DNA from: an uncultured Oscillospiraceae bacterium
GTDB taxonomy: Bacteria; Bacillota; Clostridia; Oscillospirales; Oscillospiraceae
Reading direction: 5' to 3'
Assembly: GCA_944387035.1 (NCBI GenBank)
Contig: CALXDJ010000006.1
Coordinates: 1-64,000 of the forward strand
Length of the DNA: 64,000 bases
Shown here: positions 34,411-42,760 of the stretch, in pieces
Layout: each line of letters opens with the position of its first letter
Numbering within the stretch: the stretch's first letter is position 1
Made by a program: the position numbers and the translations under genes
Notes under the pieces: model-generated
What the model saw: the letters and a program-made list of their open reading frames with translations, nothing else
What the model was told of the DNA's origin: nothing
Database searches by the model: none

Positions 34411-35304
34411 ATGAAGAAGCAGTGGATGCAGATTACGTCTTTGGTACTCAATTGCGTGCTGATCGTGCTGGTATTCTGGCAGGGGGCCCGGTTGGACGAT
34501 TTGGAGCTGGAGATGCGCAGGGGGCTTAATGGTTTGGAGACTGCCACCCGTTCGGAGACAGCAAGTGTGGCCAGCCGGGTGGAGCGGATCCTGGATGAGC
34601 GGGCGCGGGTCATTGCAGATTACGAGCTGATGCCCACAGGGCTGGATCATGAGACGCAGACGCTCTTGGCAAACTGGCGCGTGACTCTGCGTCAGTGGAG
34701 CGCGGACACGCAGGTGACCGCAGAGATGACCGTATCCGGCAAGAAGCAGTCCCTTTCCCTGGAACATCAGGGCAGCGGCGTGTTCTCCGCGCCGGTATCC
34801 CTGCCGGTGGAGCTGGGGACCGGGATTGACACCGCCGTGGTGACGGTGACCACCGGCGGCATCAGCTCCCGGGAGGAGATCGGGGGCTGGGAGGATATTT
34901 CCATGCTGCTGCCGGTGCAGTACAGCGGCGGAGGAGCCGGCTACAGCGCAGAGCTTCAAAATGGAAACGTGGAGATCGATCGCCGGGAGGTTTCCCTGCG
35001 GAATTGGAATCGGGAGGCGGCTTCCGTGCATGACCCGGTGTTCCGGATGCTGTGCAACGGAACCGTGGTGCAGGAGCGGCCCGGTGTGCGGGCCTACGAT
35101 GAGGAGGACGCGGTAACCTACAGCACCAGCTGGAAACCGCAGCCCTGCAAGGCAGGGGATGAGCTGGCGGAGACCTTTACCTGTACCGATGACTATGGCC
35201 TGACCTATACCTTTGTGCTTGCCCGCTACCGGATTGCGGAGGACGGCACATTGGGAGAGGATTATCAAGATGGCGATCAGTACCCGACTTTGACTTGGGA
35301 GTAA
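34411..35304 (+). CDS. Membrane-anchored protein of unknown function, paralogue A
   Basis: A 297-residue protein with one N-terminal membrane anchor (MKKQWMQITSLVLNC to about residue 25) and a short coiled stretch, then an extracytoplasmic beta-rich domain of about 230 residues. No family recognised. Its start, first ~35 residues and flanks match paralogue B closely, but the rest has drifted strongly. It ends with YPTLTWE, paralleling PTVTWPE in B. The ATG follows GAAAGGAG. Probably co-transcribed with ecfT. Confidence 0.75.
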   Translation: MKKQWMQITSLVLNCVLIVLVFWQGARLDDLELEMRRGLNGLETATRSETASVASRVERILDERARVIADYELMPTGLDHETQTLLANWRVTLRQWSADTQVTAEMTVSGKKQSLSLEHQGSGVFSAPVSLPVELGTGIDTAVVTVTTGGISSREEIGGWEDISMLLPVQYSGGGAGYSAELQNGNVEIDRREVSLRNWNREAASVHDPVFRMLCNGTVVQERPGVRAYDEEDAVTYSTSWKPQPCKAGDELAETFTCTDDYGLTYTFVLARYRIAEDGTLGEDYQDGDQYPTLTWE

Positions 35305-35313
35305 GGAGACGCA

Positions 35314-35453
35314 ATGCGCAAGATTACTGGGAAGCTCCTGTATCACGGCACGGCCTGCCGCGGCTGGCAGGTACAGAGGAATGCCGTGGCTGTCTGCGAA
35401 ACGCCCTGACGAAGATCACCGGCGTTCCGGTGTATCTGACCGGCTGCGGGCGG
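35314..35453 (+). pseudogene. Truncated truA fragment
   Basis: The first 140 bp or so match the 5' end of the intact truA at 36548, including the ATG, the GGCACGGCCT stretch and the GGCTGCGGGCGG end point. About 10 bp are deleted near 35400, shifting the frame, and the catalytic aspartate region is missing. It cannot make a working pseudouridine synthase and is the right-hand remnant of duplication copy 1. Confidence 0.85.
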
Positions 35454-35459
35454 TAACCG

Positions 35460-35629
35460 GATCCAGACGGCCAAAGCGCTGCTTCTGATTCCGGTGTCCC
35501 CGTTCATCAGCGCCTCCCGGCGGGCCGATGAGCTGGCCACAGCCATGGAGCGCCGCCGCTGCCGCGGCGCTGCGCCTGGGCAGCGCCATCATGGTGGGCG
35601 TCAGCGTAATGAGCTGCTTTTGGCTGTAA
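35460..35629 (+). pseudogene. Truncated ecfT fragment
   Basis: It matches the last third of ecfT from the GATCCAG at 34139 onward, down to the TAA at 35627-35629, with an internal deletion of roughly 50 bp that removes the segment after the second coupling helix. No start of its own. It is the left-hand remnant of duplication copy 2. Confidence 0.85.
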
Positions 35630-35676
35630 GAATCGCATAAAGGTACGGGATAAACCGCCTGGGAAAGGAGACTCCC

Positions 35677-36537
35677 ATGAAGAAGCAGTGGATGCAGATG
35701 GCGTCTTTGGTGCTCAATTGCGCGCTGATCCTGCTGGTATTCTGGCAGGGAGCCCGACTGGAGGATCTGGAGCGGCAGACGGATGACGGCCTGGAGGACT
35801 TGGAGCAGCGGCTGGACATGGGGTTGGAGGAAGCAAAGAAACAGGAAGCGGAGAGTGCCCCAACGGTCCGCTTTGCGCAGGTGCGGGTGGATACCGCCAG
35901 CCGGATGCTGACCATGGATGTGACGGTGGAGGGGGCGGAAGGCGCGGAGCTTCCTGCAGACCTGGGTTTTTGCAGTCCGGGTGAGCCATACCGCCTATCC
36001 TGGACCCAGGTGCATTTGGAGCGGCAGGCGGATGGGCGAACCCTTTCCCAGACGGTGACGATTCCGCTGGATCTGGAGGCCGGTCTGGAGCTGCGGCAGC
36101 TGGATGACACGGTGCTCTTGCGCCTCGATTCCATGGTGTCCTTACTGCCGCTGCAGCTGTCCGACGGCGGGGCCTCCTGGCACTACAGCAGCCAGGCAGA
36201 GATGTTCTACCAGTGCGACTGGTACGCCTCGTTCCAGGACCCATCTGGCGAGGAAGCAAAAGCCAGAAACGGTGCATTCCATGTTTACCGAAACGGAAAA
36301 CGAGTGTTCACCGGCCAAGAGACTGAAAAGTGGTATGTGCTGGAAGCAGATGGAGAGCGGGTGGATGCTATGCGTTTTGATTGTGCACCTGGAGACCATA
36401 TGCGCTTGACCTATACCTGCGAGGATGCGTTTGGCCTGCATTATGAATTTCCCATCAGGGAACAGGTGGCCCTTGCCTGGGACGACATGCGCGACTGCCC
36501 CCTGTCCCACATCCCGACTGTTACCTGGCCGGAGTAA
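35677..36537 (+). CDS. Membrane-anchored protein of unknown function, paralogue B
   Basis: A 286-residue paralogue of the protein at 34411. It begins MKKQWMQMASLVLNCALILLV, has the same anchor and an acidic coiled stretch (about residues 30-60), and an extracytoplasmic domain ending in PTVTWPE. Middle regions of A and B are hard to align, unlike their near-identical starts. The stretch 36240-36370 is clearly more A+T-rich than its surroundings, which could reflect recombination. The ATG follows GAAAGGAG; truA starts 10 bp after its stop. Confidence 0.75.
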   Translation: MKKQWMQMASLVLNCALILLVFWQGARLEDLERQTDDGLEDLEQRLDMGLEEAKKQEAESAPTVRFAQVRVDTASRMLTMDVTVEGAEGAELPADLGFCSPGEPYRLSWTQVHLERQADGRTLSQTVTIPLDLEAGLELRQLDDTVLLRLDSMVSLLPLQLSDGGASWHYSSQAEMFYQCDWYASFQDPSGEEAKARNGAFHVYRNGKRVFTGQETEKWYVLEADGERVDAMRFDCAPGDHMRLTYTCEDAFGLHYEFPIREQVALAWDDMRDCPLSHIPTVTWPE

Positions 36538-36547
36538 GGAGAACTGT

Positions 36548-37303
36548 ATGCGCAATATTGCCCTGAAACTCATGTATAACGGCACGGCCTACCACGGCTG
36601 GCAGGTGCAGAGAAATGCCGTGACCGTCTGCGAGACGCTGCAAAACGCCCTGGCGAAGATCACCGGCGCTCCGGTGCATCTGACCGGCTGCGGGCGGACG
36701 GACGCCGGTGTCCACGCGGAGCGGTATGTGGCCAATTTCCACACGGAGAGCCGGATTCCGCTGGACCGGCTGCCCTTTGCCATCAACACCCACACACCGG
36801 AGGACATCGCCGTCAAGGAAGCCCTGGAGGTGGCGGAGGACTTCAACGCCATCGGCTCGTGTATCAAGAAGGAATATACCTACCGGATTTACAATTCCCG
36901 GTTCAAGAATCCGTTTTATGTGAACCGTGCTTATTTTTACCCCAAGCGGCTGGACGAGGACTTCCTCAACCGGGCGGCGCATATGTTCGTGGGGACCCAT
37001 GACTTTGCGGCAGTGCGGTCTGTGGGGACGCCCACCCGGACCACGGTGCGGACGATCTATTACTGTGACGTGACCCGTCAGGGGGATCTGCTGGAGCTCA
37101 AAGTCTGCGCGGATGGATTTTTGTACAATATGGTTCGGGCCATCACGGGAACCGTGCTCTACGCGGCGGAGGGGAAATTTGCCCCGGAGGATATTCCCGC
37201 TATTTTGGAAAGCGGGGACCGCACGGCGGCAGGTCCCACTGTGCCGCCGGGAGGGCTGTACTTAACGAGACTTTGGTACGGGGATGAACGACTCAATGGC
37301 TGA
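36548..37303 (+). CDS. truA: tRNA pseudouridine(38-40) synthase TruA
   Basis: A 251-residue enzyme converting uridine to pseudouridine at tRNA positions 38-40. The catalytic aspartate is in GCGRTDAGVHAERYVANF (about residue 52), and DFNAIGSCIKKEYTYRI, GTHDFAAVRS and VCADGFLYNMVRAI are characteristic. The frame can be read further upstream, but the ATG at 36548 follows TAAGGAGAA. It closes the ECF cluster as in many Firmicutes, and a broken copy of its 5' end lies at 35314. Confidence 0.95.
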   Translation: MRNIALKLMYNGTAYHGWQVQRNAVTVCETLQNALAKITGAPVHLTGCGRTDAGVHAERYVANFHTESRIPLDRLPFAINTHTPEDIAVKEALEVAEDFNAIGSCIKKEYTYRIYNSRFKNPFYVNRAYFYPKRLDEDFLNRAAHMFVGTHDFAAVRSVGTPTRTTVRTIYYCDVTRQGDLLELKVCADGFLYNMVRAITGTVLYAAEGKFAPEDIPAILESGDRTAAGPTVPPGGLYLTRLWYGDERLNG

Positions 37304-38525
37304 TACGACAAAGGATATCTGGAATGACAACGACGGGGAAGAGGAGCAGCCCCGCAAGCCGCGGCATCTGCGGAACTTCCTGATTTTTTTCCTGACGCTG
37401 GCGGTGGTGCTGGGGGTGGTGTTGGTGGCGGCCTATCGGGACGGCACCGGCTTTGATGTGCTGCGGCGCTTTTTCAGCTATGGAACCGTGGAGAAGGCCG
37501 GCGGCGAGACGGTATACCGCTATGATGCTTCACCATCCAACCGGTTTGCGGTGTTGGGGGATCACCTGGTGGTGCTTTCCTCTACAGCGCTGCGGATTCT
37601 GGATGAAAGCGGTGAGGAAGTGTGGTCCACCACAGTGAAAATGGAATCTCCCGCTTTGGCATCCGGCGGCGGCAGGGCAGTGGCCTATGATGTGGGCGGC
37701 ACGGAGCTGTACGTCGTGGATGCGACGGGGCCGCTTTTGACGCTGACGGCCCAGGAGACGGAGCCCTTCATTGCCGCAACCCTGAATTCCAAGGGGTATT
37801 TGGCAGTTACGGCGGAGAAACAGAATTACAAAGGCTGTGTCAGTGTCTATGACAAGGATTTGAGCCGGGTGATCTTTGCGTTCAAGTCCTCCCGCCGCTT
37901 TGTGGTGGACGCCTATGTAACCAATGACGCAGATTCCGTGGCGGCGGTGACCCTGGGCCAGGAGAACAGCGTATTTGTCAGCAACGTGGTGCTCTATGAT
38001 CTTACAGGATCAGCTGCCCGGGAAGATTCCCAGGTTGACGGCGGCGTGGAAGTGGATGCTTCCGCCGACTATGATATCTCCAATGGGTTGGTGGCGGCCA
38101 TCGGTCAGCAGGGCAATCAGCTGGTGACGGTATCGGATACCTGCCTGACGTTTGCCAACCAGAAAGGAGAAGTATCCGCGACATATGCCTATGATGGCTA
38201 CCTGCGGGAATTTGACCTGAGCGGAGACGATTTCACCGTGCTGCTGCTCAACCGCTATCAAACCGGCAGTGTCGGACGCCTGGTCACGGTGGGAACGGAT
38301 GGTCAGGAACTGGGCTCGCTGGATGTCCAGCAGGAGATCTTGGGCGTTTCTGCGGCCGGACGGTACCTGGCGGTACTTTATATGGACAGTTTGGTTATCT
38401 ATAATCAGCAGCTGCAGGAATACGCAACTCTGCGGGGAACTGATTACGCCCGGTCTGTTCTGATGAGGCCGGATGGTTCGGCACTTCTGCTCTCTTCGGA
38501 ATCGGCAATCCTGTTTTTGCCGTGA
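37284..38525 (+). CDS. Membrane-anchored beta-propeller-like protein (DUF5711-like)
   Basis: A 413-residue protein: acidic, charged N-terminus (about 1-28), one membrane span (about 30-50), then a repetitive beta-strand domain outside the membrane with recurrent blocks such as RYDASPSNRFAVLGDHLVVLS. The pattern resembles DUF5711, a clostridial family predicted to form a beta-propeller; function unknown. The ATG at 37284 overlaps truA by 20 bp; the ATG at 37296 is a credible alternative. Downstream cvpA is about 57 bp away. Confidence 0.7.
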   Translation: MNDSMADTTKDIWNDNDGEEEQPRKPRHLRNFLIFFLTLAVVLGVVLVAAYRDGTGFDVLRRFFSYGTVEKAGGETVYRYDASPSNRFAVLGDHLVVLSSTALRILDESGEEVWSTTVKMESPALASGGGRAVAYDVGGTELYVVDATGPLLTLTAQETEPFIAATLNSKGYLAVTAEKQNYKGCVSVYDKDLSRVIFAFKSSRRFVVDAYVTNDADSVAAVTLGQENSVFVSNVVLYDLTGSAAREDSQVDGGVEVDASADYDISNGLVAAIGQQGNQLVTVSDTCLTFANQKGEVSATYAYDGYLREFDLSGDDFTVLLLNRYQTGSVGRLVTVGTDGQELGSLDVQQEILGVSAAGRYLAVLYMDSLVIYNQQLQEYATLRGTDYARSVLMRPDGSALLLSSESAILFLP

Positions 38526-38582
38526 GAGGCAGAAGTTACGGCGCGTGTTCACAAAACATTTGCATTTGAAAGGTAGGCAAAA

Positions 38583-39293
38583 ATGACGACACCTGTTATA
38601 ATAGATGCGATCGTTGTAGTGATTCTGGTAGGCTTTTGCCTGTTTGGAGCCCGCAGGGGTCTGTTCCAGGCATTTGCAGGATTGGTGACAATGATTGTGG
38701 CCTTGGTGGGCGCAGGAATCATTGCGGCTTCTTTTTCCGGCCCGGTGACAGGACTGGTAGCCCCGCTTATCGAAGAACACATCACCCAACAGGTGGACGA
38801 GGCGCTGGGATTGGCGCCTGGAGAGATGCCGGAGGCAGATGTCCAAGAGGATGAAGCCCTGGAGGGATTCGGGATTGAAGATCTGCTGGCGCTTTTGGGC
38901 GTCGATCAGGATGTGCGGGATTCCATTGCCCAGCAGGCACAGGAAACCGTGCGGGATACCGGGGTATCTGTAGCCTCTGCAGTGGTGGAGAGTATTGCCG
39001 GCACCATGATTTATGGCGCACTGTTTCTCATTGCGTTCCTGGTGCTGATGATCCTGCTTCATATTTTGGTCAAGGCCATGGATCTGGTGCTCCAGCTGCC
39101 GGGACTTCATGGGCTCAATGCTCTGGGCGGCGCTTTGATCGGCCTGGCGGAAGGTGCTCTGGCGCTGTTTTTGGCCGTTTGGGTGCTGCGCCGCCTGGGT
39201 GTCTCGTTTGAAAGCGATCCCTTTGTTCAGGCCCATATTCTTCGTATCTTCACGACGAATACGCCGCTGAGCGTATTGTCGTTTCTGCAATGA
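38583..39293 (+). CDS. CvpA family membrane protein
   Basis: A 236-residue protein with about four membrane spans, matching the CvpA family (named for colicin V production). The N-terminus DAIVVVILVGFCLFGARRGLFQAFAGLVTM is typical; an acidic insert of about 40 residues (EEHITQQVDEALGLAPGEMPEADVQEDEAL) separates spans 2 and 3. CvpA proteins are tied to envelope stress in some bacteria but their activity is not known. Start ATG follows GAAAGGTAGG. 35 bp before the ClpE-like gene. Confidence 0.75.
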   Translation: MTTPVIIDAIVVVILVGFCLFGARRGLFQAFAGLVTMIVALVGAGIIAASFSGPVTGLVAPLIEEHITQQVDEALGLAPGEMPEADVQEDEALEGFGIEDLLALLGVDQDVRDSIAQQAQETVRDTGVSVASAVVESIAGTMIYGALFLIAFLVLMILLHILVKAMDLVLQLPGLHGLNALGGALIGLAEGALALFLAVWVLRRLGVSFESDPFVQAHILRIFTTNTPLSVLSFLQ

Positions 39294-39328
39294 CGCAAGG
39301 GCGTCAACTTTCTGGAGGTAGGAAACAC

Positions 39329-41653
39329 ATGCAGCCAACACTTTGTTCAAGATGTAAGAAAAATGTAGCCGTCGTCTTCATTTCCAAGCTGGAGGGAGAC
39401 AAAACCATCAATGAGGGCCTGTGCCTCAAGTGTGCCAAGGAACTGGGACTTCCCCAGGTGGACGATATGATGAAGCGCATGGGAATCTCCGATGAGGATC
39501 TGGAGACCCTCAACAGCGAGATGATGCAGGCATTTAACGGCGTGGAAAATATTGAGGATCTTCCTGGCGGCGATGAGAGCAGCGACGAGGAAGAGGACGG
39601 CAAGACCGCAACCTTCCCGTTCCTCAACCGTCTCTTTTCCGGCAGTGATGCCCCCAAGGCCGCTGACGGCGGGGAGGAGAACACCGGCCGGGAGCGGCGT
39701 AAGGAGGAGCGTAAGGACGGAAAAGCGGCCAAGCGCAAGTATCTGGAGAGTTACTGCATCTGCCTGACCCGCCAGGCCAAGGAGGGCAAGCTGGACCCGG
39801 TGATCGGCCGCGAGGAGGAGATCGAGCGGGTTATCCAGATTCTCAATCGCCGGCAGAAGAACAATCCCTGCCTGATTGGCGAGCCGGGCGTGGGCAAGAC
39901 AGCCATTGCCGAGGGCCTGGCCCAGCGGATTATCAGCGGGGATGTACCCTTTAAGCTGCGGGACAAGGAAGTCTATATCCTGGACCTGACGGCCCTGGTG
40001 GCCGGAACCCAGTTCCGCGGTCAGTTTGAAAGCCGGATGAAGGGCCTCATTGACGAGGTCAAGCGGGTAGGCAACATCATCCTCATGATCGATGAGGTCC
40101 ACAATATTGTCGGCGCCGGGGATGCGGAAGGCAGCATGAATGCCGCCAATATCCTCAAGCCCGCCCTGTCCCGGGGCGAGATTCAGGTGATCGGCGCCAC
40201 GACCTTCAATGAATACCGCAAGTCCATTGAAAAGGACACTGCCCTGGAGCGGCGCTTCCAGCCTGTGACGGTGAACGAGCCCTCCATTGAGGACTCCATC
40301 GCGATTCTCAAAGGTCTGGCACCCCGGTATGAGGCATACCACGGTGTCAAGATCTCCGACGGCATTCTGCGCCAGGCGGTGCTGCTGTCTGAGCGGTATA
40401 TCACGGACCGGTTTTTGCCGGATAAGGCCATCGACCTCATTGATGAGGCCTGTTCCGATCTGAACCTGAAGGATGCGGATATCTCCCGCAGAATGGAAAT
40501 TCAGCGGGAGCTGGATGACTATGAAAAGGAGCGCAACATGCTGGAAGAGCAGTCCGCGCAGGACGGTTCCGACCCGGACTATGAGCGCATGGCGTTCCTC
40601 AAGAGCAAGGAGATGCAGCTGCATACTGAGCTGGATGCCCTGCTGGAGAAGGGAGATCCCCAGCTGTCCATGGAGAATTTGGCCCACGTGATTGAGCTGT
40701 GGACCAAGATTCCCGCCTCCCGGATTCGGGAGCAGGAATTCCAGCGGCTCAGCCAGCTGGAGTCCCGGCTCAAGGAGCATATCATCGGCCAGGACGAGGC
40801 AGTGGCGGCAGTGTCCGCGGCCGTCCGGCGCAACCGGGTGGGCATTTCGCCCAAGCATAAGCCGGTGAGCTTCATTTTTGTGGGTTCCACCGGTGTGGGC
40901 AAGACGGAGCTGGTCAAGCAGCTGGCAACGGACCTCTTTAATACGCCGGATGCCTTGATTCGATTGGATATGTCCGAGTTTATGGAGAAGCATTCCGTCT
41001 CCCGGATTGTGGGCTCTCCCCCGGGCTATGTGGGCTACGATGAAGCGGGCCAGCTGACGGAGAAGATTCGCCGCAAGCCCTATGCTGTGGTTTTGTTTGA
41101 TGAGATCGAAAAGGCCCACCCGGATGTGCTCAACGTACTGCTGCAGATCCTCGACGACGGTGAAATCACCGACGCCCACGGCCGGAAGGTGAACTTTGAA
41201 AACACCATCATCGTCATGACCTCCAATGCCGGCAGTGCCACCAAGGAGGGAGCCGTAGGCTTTGACCGCAGCATGAACCAGCAGGACAGCGACCGGGCCA
41301 TGAAGGCCCTCCAGCAGTTCCTGCGGCCGGAGTTTATCAACCGGGTGGATGCGGTCATTACCTTCAATCGTCTGACGGAGGAGAACTTCCGGGCCATTGC
41401 CAAGATCATGCTGGGTGAGCTGGCTGCGTCTTTGAAGGAGAAGGGGATTACCTTCACCTATGAGGAGAGCCTGGTGGAGCTGCTGACGGAGAAGTCCTAC
41501 TCCCGCACCTACGGCGCCCGGAATCTGCGCCGCACCATTCAAAAGGAGCTGGAGGATCCCATGGCCACCCGCATCATCGACAGCTATGAGCATCCCATTA
41601 CCCAGATCCGGGCTTCCGCAGAGAACGGCCAGATCCGGCTGGATACGCTGTAA
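39329..41653 (+). CDS. clpE: ClpE-like ATP-dependent Clp protease ATPase subunit
   Basis: A 774-residue AAA+ unfoldase that feeds proteins to ClpP. The N-terminus is a zinc finger (C6, C9, C32, C35), not a ClpC-type repeat domain, which is the ClpE layout; an acidic spacer follows to about residue 120. AAA1 has GEPGVGKTA, then the M-domain-like coil (about 400-430), and AAA2 has GSTGVGKTE with [12 protein letters not shown]. The ClpP-binding loop is VGF in GAVGFDRS. The ATG follows CTGGAGGTAGG. I looked for CtsR or CIRCE operators upstream and saw none. Confidence 0.88.
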   Translation: MQPTLCSRCKKNVAVVFISKLEGDKTINEGLCLKCAKELGLPQVDDMMKRMGISDEDLETLNSEMMQAFNGVENIEDLPGGDESSDEEEDGKTATFPFLNRLFSGSDAPKAADGGEENTGRERRKEERKDGKAAKRKYLESYCICLTRQAKEGKLDPVIGREEEIERVIQILNRRQKNNPCLIGEPGVGKTAIAEGLAQRIISGDVPFKLRDKEVYILDLTALVAGTQFRGQFESRMKGLIDEVKRVGNIILMIDEVHNIVGAGDAEGSMNAANILKPALSRGEIQVIGATTFNEYRKSIEKDTALERRFQPVTVNEPSIEDSIAILKGLAPRYEAYHGVKISDGILRQAVLLSERYITDRFLPDKAIDLIDEACSDLNLKDADISRRMEIQRELDDYEKERNMLEEQSAQDGSDPDYERMAFLKSKEMQLHTELDALLEKGDPQLSMENLAHVIELWTKIPASRIREQEFQRLSQLESRLKEHIIGQDEAVAAVSAAVRRNRVGISPKHKPVSFIFVGSTGVGKTELVKQLATDLFNTPDALIRLDMSEFMEKHSVSRIVGSPPGYVGYDEAGQLTEKIRRKPYAVVLFDEIEKAHPDVLNVLLQILDDGEITDAHGRKVNFENTIIVMTSNAGSATKEGAVGFDRSMNQQDSDRAMKALQQFLRPEFINRVDAVITFNRLTEENFRAIAKIMLGELAASLKEKGITFTYEESLVELLTEKSYSRTYGARNLRRTIQKELEDPMATRIIDSYEHPITQIRASAENGQIRLDTL

Positions 41654-41669
41654 AGGAGTGGAGGGGGAA

Positions 41670-41882
41670 ATGAAGCTGTTTCGAAAGAACATGGACCCCA
41701 GCTGCGCATATTGCACCCATGGACAGCAGGTCAATGAACGGGAAGTGGCCTGCGTGAAACGGGGAATCGTCCCCATTGAGCATCACTGCCGGGCATTTCG
41801 CTATGACCCGCTCAAGCGGGTTCCGCCCCGTCCGGCCGTGCTGGACACAGAAAAACTGAACGAAGCGGACTTTTCGCTGTGA
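41670..41882 (+). CDS. Small cysteine-containing protein
   Basis: A 70-residue protein, MKLFRKNMDPSCAYCTHGQQ at the start, with four cysteines (CAYC, VAC, HHC) that could bind zinc. No recognised function. The ATG sits just after GGAGGGGGAA and 16 bp after the clpE stop, so it is co-transcribed; clostridial genomes often have small proteins of this kind. Confidence 0.65.
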   Translation: MKLFRKNMDPSCAYCTHGQQVNEREVACVKRGIVPIEHHCRAFRYDPLKRVPPRPAVLDTEKLNEADFSL

Positions 41883-41938
41883 TGGATCGGGCACCCGGGA
41901 GTTTCCTGCGGTGCCCGTTTCACAAAGGAGGAAGCGTT

Positions 41939-42760
41939 ATGAAACCTCAACGTGTTTGTGCCTTGTATTATAGTGCGACTGGTACTACAGACCGGGCTGT
42001 CAACACCATTGCCGAGGCTTTGGCCCAGAAACTGGAGCTTCCGCTGGAGCGGTTCGGATTCACGAAACCAGCAGAAAGAGACAAGGAATATTGCTTTACA
42101 GAAAGAGACCTAGTAGTGGTAGGGTCACCGACCTACGCGGGAAAGCTGCCCAATAAGATTCTGCCGGATTTCAAGGCCCGGCTTCACGGCGGCGGTGCCC
42201 TGGCAGTGGCGGTGGTGCTCTTCGGAAATCGCAGCTACGACAACAGTTTGGCGGAGCTGTGCACGGTATTGGAGGGGAGCGGCTTCCATACCATTGCCGG
42301 CGGTGCCTTTGTGGGCCGCCACGCCTTTACCGATGCTCTGGGAGAGGGCCGTCCCGACTGGGACGACAAGCGCGAGATGACCGCCTTTGCACAGAAGATT
42401 GCTGACAAGGCAAATAACTTAACAGATATTCCTGCGCCGATTGTGGTGCCGGGAGATGCTGCAGCACCTTACTACGTGCCCAAGGGGACGGACGGAGAGC
42501 CGGCGAAGTTTCTTAAGGCCAAGCCCCAGACGGATTTGGGAAAGTGCACCTTCTGCGGAGCCTGCGCCCGGTTTTGCCCCATGGGGGCCATTGACCCGAA
42601 GAACCCGGCGCTGGTGCCTGGGACCTGCATCAAATGTCATGCCTGCGTCCGCAAGTGCACGAAGCACGCCAAGTACTTCGACGATCCGGCCTTTTTGTCC
42701 CATGTGGCCATGTTGGAAGCCAACTTTGTGGAGCCTAAGGAGAACGAGGTGTTTTTGTGA
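41939..42760 (+). CDS. Flavodoxin-ferredoxin fusion (EFR1 family)
   Basis: A 273-residue protein with an N-terminal flavodoxin domain (LYYSATGTTDRAV, FMN phosphate loop at about 10-22; VGSPTYAGKLPNK) and a C-terminal 2x4Fe-4S ferredoxin domain: CTFCGACARFCPMGAI and CIKCHACVRKC. It fits the EFR1 family of electron carriers in anaerobes. It reads on without a gap into the lipase gene (4-bp overlap). The start follows CAAAGGAGGAAG. Confidence 0.85.
   Translation: MKPQRVCALYYSATGTTDRAVNTIAEALAQKLELPLERFGFTKPAERDKEYCFTERDLVVVGSPTYAGKLPNKILPDFKARLHGGGALAVAVVLFGNRSYDNSLAELCTVLEGSGFHTIAGGAFVGRHAFTDALGEGRPDWDDKREMTAFAQKIADKANNLTDIPAPIVVPGDAAAPYYVPKGTDGEPAKFLKAKPQTDLGKCTFCGACARFCPMGAIDPKNPALVPGTCIKCHACVRKCTKHAKYFDDPAFLSHVAMLEANFVEPKENEVFL

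Larger units (their letters stand above)
34139..36697 (+). repeat. Tandem duplication spanning the end of ecfT to the start of truA
   Basis: Copy 1 (34139-35453) and copy 2 (35460-36697) follow the same order: end of ecfT, about 45 bp of spacer, a membrane-anchored protein gene starting MKKQWMQ, then the start of truA. The spacer before each gene shares CCGCCTGGGAAAGGAG. In the middle, the truA fragment of copy 1 abuts the ecfT fragment of copy 2 at about 35454-35459. Confidence 0.85.

Noticed and set aside
38597-38602. TATAAT at the start of the cvpA gene
   Set aside because: It lies inside the coding sequence and no -35 lies at a suitable distance (nearest TTGAAA is 25 bp away).
39294-39328. 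CtsR or CIRCE operator before the ClpE-like gene
   Set aside because: The 35-bp gap and the sequence before cvpA show neither the GGTCAAA repeat nor the GAGTGCTAA inverted repeat.
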